Assembly (NCBI RefSeq): GCF_015326965.1
Contig: NZ_CP017659.1
Location: forward strand, 6,275,001 to 6,339,000
Reading direction: 5' to 3'
Origin: Paenibacillus sp. JZ16
GTDB taxonomy: Bacteria; Bacillota; Bacilli; Paenibacillales; Paenibacillaceae
Length of the DNA: 64,000 nucleotides
In this document: in pieces, positions 58,758 to 64,000 of the stretch
Layout of the letters: each line of letters begins with the position of its first letter
How positions within the stretch are numbered: position 1 is the stretch's first letter
The notes under the pieces: model-generated
What the model saw: the letters and a program-made list of their open reading frames with translations, nothing else
Databases searched by the model: none
Told to the model about the DNA's origin: nothing
Translations under genes and position numbers: made by a program

Positions 58758-58883
58758 GAGTCAACGTTTTAATCAGGAGGTGTCTTTTCTGGAGAGCTCA
58801 TTTTGGTATAGAAGCGAGGGTGATTGAGGCAGCTTCCATGTGGAAATAATGATGAGACATCGACCATATTGGAGGAGCAAGAC

Positions 58884-60674
58884 ATGAGGCTTATCCGCAA
58901 TAAGCGAATTACATACGGATGGCTAATACTCACGCTTTTAATCGCCGTATTGACGCTGCGCCTTGCATGGGTGCAGCTTGTGATGAAGCATCAGCGCGTT
59001 CCCGGCAGCCGGCATACGATGGTAGAGGCATCGCTGATCCAGAGGGAGCGGGGCCTTGTGCTGGATTCGGGTCGCGGTCATTTTACGGATCGGAACGGAA
59101 AACCGCTCACGGGCAAACTTATCTGGGCAGCCGTGATGTTTCCTGCTGGCGAGCAGGAACTAAAGAACTCCCATCATCAGTTAGTGAAGCTGGCCCGTAT
59201 ACTGGGAACAAATAAGGATCATTTGATACAGACCTGGGGTAAGTTAAAGGAACCAGAATTGTGGCATGGGGACAAATCCCTCATTCCTCGTTCCTTAACC
59301 AAAGATGAGATTGCGCAGATTCAAGAGCTTGAACTACCGAAACTCAAGGTTCTTCCCTATGAGCAGCGATACGGCAATCGCCAATCGGGAATGCAGTGGC
59401 TTGGTTTTGTGTCCGGTCAGCGTAAGGAAAGCCTGTTCTTTGACGATTATCCAGTGGTTACCGGAACCAGTGGATTGGAGAAAACGATGGATTCGTTGAT
59501 ACGGGGGGAAGGGCCGACCATTGTCTATTTTCCGGTTAACAGTACTAATGAAGTCATTCAGGATATCAAGCCCATGGTGAAGGCGCCTGACAATCGGTAC
59601 TATCCATTACGGATATCCACCACGATTGATATCGATATTCAACAAGGGATTGAGGCTATAACGGAGAAAGCGGGCATGAAAGAAGGGGCGGTTGTTGTGC
59701 TGGATGCCCGCAATGCGGATATCGTGGCCATGGTTTCAAGACCATTCTACAATCCGGAGCAGATTCACCCGAAGGATGGTCAGTGGGAGAATCGCGGGTT
59801 GAAGGCAGCCACACCAGGGTCCATCTTCAAGCTGGTCACGGCTGCAGCCGTACTTGAGCATGGTTTAAGCTCTGAAGGAGAACATTTCCATTGTGATGGC
59901 GAATACGGTAAGTTCGGAATGTCCTGCTGGAAAAAAGGGGGGCATGGAACGATTGATCTTCGTGAAGGCTTCGCGGAATCATGCAACGTCGTATTTGCTA
60001 CACTTGCAGAGAGACTGTCCGCTCAGCAAATGGCAGAGGCGGCCTCTGCACTGGGATTCGGGCAAACGGTAGGCTGGAAATCCCAGCAGTTTCTAGGGCT
60101 TCGTTCTTTTGCGCCATTGGATCATGAAGAGAAGGGTACGGTATTTTCCAGCTTGGCGGACGCCTCTGATGCGGGTGTTAGAGTCCAGACTGGCATAGGT
60201 CAAAGGGACACTGCCGTATCCCCGCTGCAAGCCGCCAATGCGATGGTAACGCTGCTACATGGCGGGGTGAAGACCCAGCCCCGTATTTTACAGCAGATCC
60301 GGTATGCTAACGGGCAATTGCTGCAAGATACGGATCCTTTAAAGGAACGAACATCTGGAAAAGGTATTTCCCGGGAAACCTCTTCCATTCTGCTCGAGTG
60401 GATGGAGAATGTTGTCGAAGAGGGAACAGGCAGCTCATTAAAAAATCGCATATGGACTCTTGCAGGTAAATCCGGTACGGCCCAGGTAACAATGAAAGGC
60501 CGTGCCCGAAACAACCAGTGGTTTGTCGGGTACGGCCCAGTGGAGAAGCCACGTTATGCCGTGGCTGTATTGGTTGAGAATCGGAACCCGAACAGCAGCA
60601 ATCAGGCAACCGACATATTCGGTCAGGTTTCCGATTTCTTGGCTTCGGTTGAATCGGCCTCCGGCTCTGCGTAA
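58884..60674 (+). CDS. pbpI: Penicillin-binding transpeptidase, PbpI (PBP4b)-like
   Basis: 596 aa, class B-type PBP with one N-terminal membrane anchor (about residues 10-32). The transpeptidase motifs are in order: SIFK in TPGSIFKLVTAA near residue 314, SCN in FAESCNVVF near 366, and KSG in LAGKSGTAQV near 530. It cross-links peptidoglycan. The B. subtilis homologue yrrR lies after the yrrNO genes in the same region and is active in sporulation. I chose the ATG at 58884, 7 nt after GGAGGA. Its 3' end overlaps the opposing AI-2E gene by 52 bp. Confidence 0.88.
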   Translation: MRLIRNKRITYGWLILTLLIAVLTLRLAWVQLVMKHQRVPGSRHTMVEASLIQRERGLVLDSGRGHFTDRNGKPLTGKLIWAAVMFPAGEQELKNSHHQLVKLARILGTNKDHLIQTWGKLKEPELWHGDKSLIPRSLTKDEIAQIQELELPKLKVLPYEQRYGNRQSGMQWLGFVSGQRKESLFFDDYPVVTGTSGLEKTMDSLIRGEGPTIVYFPVNSTNEVIQDIKPMVKAPDNRYYPLRISTTIDIDIQQGIEAITEKAGMKEGAVVVLDARNADIVAMVSRPFYNPEQIHPKDGQWENRGLKAATPGSIFKLVTAAAVLEHGLSSEGEHFHCDGEYGKFGMSCWKKGGHGTIDLREGFAESCNVVFATLAERLSAQQMAEAASALGFGQTVGWKSQQFLGLRSFAPLDHEEKGTVFSSLADASDAGVRVQTGIGQRDTAVSPLQAANAMVTLLHGGVKTQPRILQQIRYANGQLLQDTDPLKERTSGKGISRETSSILLEWMENVVEEGTGSSLKNRIWTLAGKSGTAQVTMKGRARNNQWFVGYGPVEKPRYAVAVLVENRNPNSSNQATDIFGQVSDFLASVESASGSA

Positions 60675-61786
60675 GAGCGGGACATGTCCCATGGAGACAC
60701 ATCGAATTCTTCACTCGGCAGCCGGATCCACTGCTTCAGATATCCCTGCGTAAGCAGTTCCTTGATGAGAATCAGCAGGATGGGCGCCAGGATCAAACCG
60801 GCAACTCCAAAAATGGACAGCGAGATCATCATAAAGGACAACATCAGAAATGCAGAGGATACGCCGATCGAGTTTCCTGTAATTTTAGGCTCGAGCAGCT
60901 GTCTGGAAATGACAACCACGGCAAGCAGCACGATCAAGCCAATGGCGAGTCCCGTGTTCCCGACGATGAACAAATAGGTAATCCACGGAATAAGAATAAC
61001 GGGAACACCCAGCAGCGGCAATACATCGAACACGGCGCAGATGAGCGCAACGGACAGCGAATTCCCCGTACCTAATATCAGAAGTCCTATATATACAATA
61101 ACAAAGGTAATGCTGACCAGCTTCATCTGAGCTTTTAAATAGGAGCCAATTGCCTTGAATACATTATCTTTGAGGAAAACAAAAGCCGTCTTGAGGGTTC
61201 TCGGCGTCTTGTCTTTGGCGATTCTCCGCCAGCTGCCGATCTCAGTGCTCAGGAAGAAGGCAAGGATAATCGCAACCCCGAAATTCGCGATGAACGAGGA
61301 GAATGACCCCATAAATCCGACGACATAATGGAAAAATGATTCTGCAGCACCTTGGGCAAAGGTAGTGATGTCCTGGAAATAACCGTTCAGACGTTCTGTC
61401 AGATCCGGTGGCAGGGCGTCGAGCCTGGTCTGCAGGAATATGAGGGTTTCCGAGAAATGTTTTTGGATCGTTTGGGTGTAAGCCGGCAAATTATCCTGCA
61501 GGTTCATGAACTGCGACACGATGAGAGCCCCTGCTCCGAACAGGACGCCCAGGATGACGAGCAGGAAGAGCAGAACGGATATAGCCGCGGCAAATGGTTT
61601 CGGGAGCCCCCTGCGGTGCAAAAATTTGGAGAAAGGCTCGATAATCAGGAAAACGAGGAAAGATAAAAACACCGGAGCCGCAATTTGGTACAGCTTGCTG
61701 AATATGAACATGATGAGGTAAACCGTAAGCACGATTAAACCTATATCAAAGGCGGTTCTCCAATATTTTTTATACAAGGGAAGCAT
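60623..61786 (-). CDS. AI-2E family transporter (YtvI-like)
   Basis: 387 aa, about eight membrane segments in the AI-2E/PerM pattern: hydrophobic pairs, a soluble loop at about 105-165, then CAVFDVLPLLGVPVILIPW and LLEPKITGNSIGVSSAFLML. It differs clearly from the AI-2E gene at 43048 and is nearer the sporulation membrane protein YtvI, though I cannot be certain. The C-terminus is a charged tail rich in Glu, Ser and Lys that overlaps pbpI on the other strand. The substrate is unknown. Confidence 0.85.
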   Translation of the reverse strand: MLPLYKKYWRTAFDIGLIVLTVYLIMFIFSKLYQIAAPVFLSFLVFLIIEPFSKFLHRRGLPKPFAAAISVLLFLLVILGVLFGAGALIVSQFMNLQDNLPAYTQTIQKHFSETLIFLQTRLDALPPDLTERLNGYFQDITTFAQGAAESFFHYVVGFMGSFSSFIANFGVAIILAFFLSTEIGSWRRIAKDKTPRTLKTAFVFLKDNVFKAIGSYLKAQMKLVSITFVIVYIGLLILGTGNSLSVALICAVFDVLPLLGVPVILIPWITYLFIVGNTGLAIGLIVLLAVVVISRQLLEPKITGNSIGVSSAFLMLSFMMISLSIFGVAGLILAPILLILIKELLTQGYLKQWIRLPSEEFDVSPWDMSRSYAEPEADSTEAKKSET

Positions 61787-61928
61787 AGTGGGATATCGGC
61801 TCCTTTATACTTTATTAATTGATATCATTGTACACGATTTGTGAAAAAAAAGCCTATTTCTTTAAGTGCTATGCTAAAATAATAATAGTGGGTTCATTAG
61901 AAAAAGAAATAAAAAGCGGGGAGTTAGC

Positions 61929-63311
61929 ATGCAAACATTACTGCTATGGTTGTTTTACCTTTCATCTTTTTATGCATTTATTCCCGGCATCTTGACCCGG
62001 ATATTTGGTTTCCGAGTATTTCGCAGGGGAACAGGCTCGAACGACTTTGCCTTAACCTTTGATGATGGTCCTGATCCGATCTATACACCAAGACTTCTGG
62101 ATCTTTTGAAGCAGTATAATATGAAGGCGACGTTTTTCCTGGTGGGTTCCCATGCCGAGAAGCATCCAGAAGTTGTAAAACGCATTCATAGTGAAGGTCA
62201 TCTGATCGGGATTCACAACTATGTTCACAAGAGCAATTGGTTCATGCGGCCGGTCACCGTCCGTAAACAAGTCAAGCGCACGGATGATATTATTTACTCT
62301 ATCACCGGTGAGCGATCGAGTTATTACAGACCGCCCTGGGGAATCGTGAATTTATTCGATTTTGCCAAGAATACCGGCTGCCGGATCATCCTATGGTCCT
62401 CAATGTTTAATGATTGGCGGAGCAAGATCGGCGCCGACAAGCTGACCCAGCGAATGCTTTCCAAGCTTAACGGTGGTGAGGTTATGCTCTTACATGACTG
62501 CGGTACGACGATGGGGGCGAATCCCGATGCACCGGAGCAAATGCTGATCGCGCTGGAACGTGTTCTGAAAGTCGCAGAGCAGAAGGGAATGAGAAGCATC
62601 CGAATCGACGATATGATGGCGAAGGAAAGCAAAGCGAAAGCGAAGAAGCTGTCTCCTCTGAAGCGTATGATCGTCTCGTTGTGGCTTCTGTGGGAAAAAG
62701 GATTTCATGCGGTATTTGCGCTCAAAACGGTCTCGCCGGCAGATCCGATGCTGCATTTCCGAAAGCGCGCTTTTACCGGCAAAACGGTCGTGATGGAAGA
62801 TGGCAGCCAGCTTGAAAAGGGAGACCAGGTGCTGGAGCTCCATTTTGATAACAAAAAATTGTTTGAGATCGGCAGCCGCTCCCGTTCGGAAGTGCAGCTC
62901 GCCATCAAAATGATTCGTGCCGTGCAGAAAGATCTGCCTTCTCTGGCTAATATGGTATTGGAACGGCCTGAGTACAAGGATATCAGGGGATTGTATGCTG
63001 TAACCATGATTTCACGGGGACCGGAGCAATTCGGATTTCATGTTATGGATTTACCGCGGGGACTGTTTGCAAGCTCGTCCAGACTGTATCTGAAGCTGCT
63101 GCTTAGCGTTATTCATCCGAAAGGGCAGGCCCGTCTTAAAGAGGGCAGTCAGATCATGGAGCCAAAAATGCTGATGATGCCGGTGGATGTTCTGATCGGG
63201 CGTTATGCTGAGAAGAGGGGTCAGGTTCAGCCTCCATCCGAGGAGCAGCAGGAAATAGAGCAGGAACATGTGGCTGACCTGGCGGTTGCCGGTGCATCGC
63301 AGGGCATGTAG
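61929..63311 (+). CDS. Polysaccharide deacetylase (NodB) with extra C-terminal domain
   Basis: 460 aa. An N-terminal membrane segment (about 3-25) precedes a NodB domain. Its motifs are TFDDGPDP near residue 43 (catalytic Asp pair), HNYVHKSNW near 97 (metal His pair), the RPPWG loop and LLHDCG near 188. From about residue 235 a second domain of over 200 aa follows, unlike NodB and possibly the YkoP-type domain found in some Paenibacillus deacetylases. The substrate may be peptidoglycan or an exopolysaccharide. RBS GCGGGGAG lies before the ATG. Divergent from the AI-2E gene. Confidence 0.88.
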   Translation: MQTLLLWLFYLSSFYAFIPGILTRIFGFRVFRRGTGSNDFALTFDDGPDPIYTPRLLDLLKQYNMKATFFLVGSHAEKHPEVVKRIHSEGHLIGIHNYVHKSNWFMRPVTVRKQVKRTDDIIYSITGERSSYYRPPWGIVNLFDFAKNTGCRIILWSSMFNDWRSKIGADKLTQRMLSKLNGGEVMLLHDCGTTMGANPDAPEQMLIALERVLKVAEQKGMRSIRIDDMMAKESKAKAKKLSPLKRMIVSLWLLWEKGFHAVFALKTVSPADPMLHFRKRAFTGKTVVMEDGSQLEKGDQVLELHFDNKKLFEIGSRSRSEVQLAIKMIRAVQKDLPSLANMVLERPEYKDIRGLYAVTMISRGPEQFGFHVMDLPRGLFASSSRLYLKLLLSVIHPKGQARLKEGSQIMEPKMLMMPVDVLIGRYAEKRGQVQPPSEEQQEIEQEHVADLAVAGASQGM

Positions 63312-63382
63312 TTCATCGAATCGATGGTTTACTGTCATTATGTATGGATTATCTCATAGATGTGATGTGGATATAAAAAAAA

Positions 63383-63428
63383 GGGGTTATCCCCGCAGGC
63401 TTCAATGCCTGCGAGGGATAACCCCTTT
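63383..63428 (+). terminator. Bidirectional terminator between the NodB gene and ilvD
   Basis: GGGGTTATCCC and CGCAGGC pair with GCCTGCG and GGGATAACCCC around TTCAAT. AAAAAAAA on the left and TTTGC on the right let it serve both converging genes, best for ilvD. Confidence 0.9.
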
Positions 63429-63447
63429 GCTTTGTACGAATGATGAA

Positions 63448-64000
63448 TTAGATTTTCAATACGCCGCCTGAGCTGGCGTTCGTAACAAGCTTCGAGTAGC
63501 GAGCAAGATAACCGGTCTTCACCTTCGGTTCGAAGTCAACCCATTTGCTGCGGCGTACAGCCATTTCCTCATCGGAAACGTCCAGCAATTGAATGGTCCG
63601 GTTATTCAGGTCAAGCTCGATGATATCACCGTCTTCAACGAAAGCGATAGGTCCGCCTTCCGCCGCTTCCGGCGAGATATGACCGATGCTGATACCACGG
63701 GAAGCACCGGAGAAGCGTCCGTCTGTGATCAGACCGACTTTGGCTCCGAGCCCCATACCTGCGATCTGTGAGGTCGGCGCCAGCATTTCCGGCATACCCG
63801 GTCCGCCCTTAGGCCCTTCATAACGAATGACAACCACATGACCTTCCTTGACCTTGCCGTTGGCAATTCCGCTAAGCGCCTCGTCCTGAGAGTTAAAGCA
63901 GATAGCAGGCCCTTTATGGTATCCGCCAACCGATGGATCAACGGCACCGACTTTGATGATAGAACCTTCAGGAGCCAGATTGCCATACAGTACCGCGAGA
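63448..64000 (-). CDS. ilvD: Dihydroxy-acid dehydratase, C-terminal part
   Basis: 183 residues of the C-terminus; the frame stays open to the window edge, and the 5' part (about two thirds) is outside. IlvD makes 2-keto acids in valine, leucine and isoleucine synthesis using an Fe-S cluster. Seen are [19 protein letters not shown], the Cys in [33 protein letters not shown] and [11 protein letters not shown], all IlvD signatures. The C-terminus ends SGGVLKI. The cluster-binding Cys of the N-terminal half cannot be checked here. Confidence 0.97.
   Translation of the reverse strand, partial: LAVLYGNLAPEGSIIKVGAVDPSVGGYHKGPAICFNSQDEALSGIANGKVKEGHVVVIRYEGPKGGPGMPEMLAPTSQIAGMGLGAKVGLITDGRFSGASRGISIGHISPEAAEGGPIAFVEDGDIIELDLNNRTIQLLDVSDEEMAVRRSKWVDFEPKVKTGYLARYSKLVTNASSGGVLKI

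Noticed and set aside
58853..58870. Sigma-F-type -10 box (GGAAATAATG, from about 58840) before pbpI
   Set aside because: No matching -35 box at the right distance; forespore control of pbpI remains a homology-based guess.

Overview
The window comes from a spore-forming, low-to-mid GC Firmicute, most likely a Paenibacillus or close relative. The gene order follows the Bacillus subtilis bofC-ruvAB-queA-tgt-yajC-secDF-recJ-apt-rel-dtd-hisS-aspS-rarA-cymR-iscS-alaS-ireB-ruvX-mltG-U32-pbpI stretch. It departs from Bacillus in having ruvC next to ruvAB, separate secD and secF genes, an inverted mnmA, and inserted uraA, helD, nrdDG, chemoreceptor and germinant-receptor genes. This assignment rests on synteny and protein motifs, not on a database search.

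Layout. 1-2250: 3' end of 23S rRNA, 5S rRNA and eleven tRNA genes (Asn, Ser, Glu, Val, fMet, Asp, Lys, Gly, Arg, Leu, Pro), closed by a terminator. 2300-10200: bofC-like gene, ruvCAB, a SpoIID/LytB-domain protein, queA, tgt, yajC. 10275-13660: TIGR04086 membrane protein, DUF421 protein, spoVB, comN. 13794-17055: secD, secF, a cation diffusion facilitator. 17117-24852: recJ, apt, uraA (opposite strand), rel, three 110-bp tandem repeats, dtd. 24853-26400: a 55-codon ORF, a PfpI/DJ-1 protein, an unrecognised Gly-rich protein. 26507-31062: T-box leader, hisS, aspS, tcdA. 31369-38946: helD, a 42-aa membrane protein, rarA, a PCYCGC lipoprotein, nrdDG. 39023-42889: mnmA (opposite strand), cymR, iscS, a PRC-barrel protein, a zinc-ribbon protein. 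43048-52234: AI-2E family protein, T-box, alaS, ireB, ruvX, two DUF1292 proteins, mltG, two U32 peptidase-family genes. 52450-61786: chemoreceptor, gerA-type germination operon with a small fourth gene, pbpI-like transpeptidase, a second AI-2E family protein. 61929-64000: NodB deacetylase fusion and the 3' part of ilvD.

The genes fall into a few functional sets. Translation and tRNA maturation: tRNAs, queA, tgt, mnmA with iscS, tcdA, dtd, hisS, aspS, alaS. DNA repair and recombination: ruvABC, recJ, rarA, ruvX. Protein export: yajC, secD, secF. Sporulation, germination and cell wall: bofC, SpoIID-like, spoVB, mltG, ger operon, pbpI. Stress and nucleotide metabolism: rel, apt, uraA, nrdDG.

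No phage, insertion sequence, CRISPR array or obvious defence system was seen. The most unusual structures are the near-identical 110-bp tandem repeats between rel and dtd, the hisS-aspS T-box whose specifier reads Asp, the paired hairpins and tRNA relic in the rRNA-tRNA operon, the small gene at the end of the germination operon, and several short genes of unknown function.
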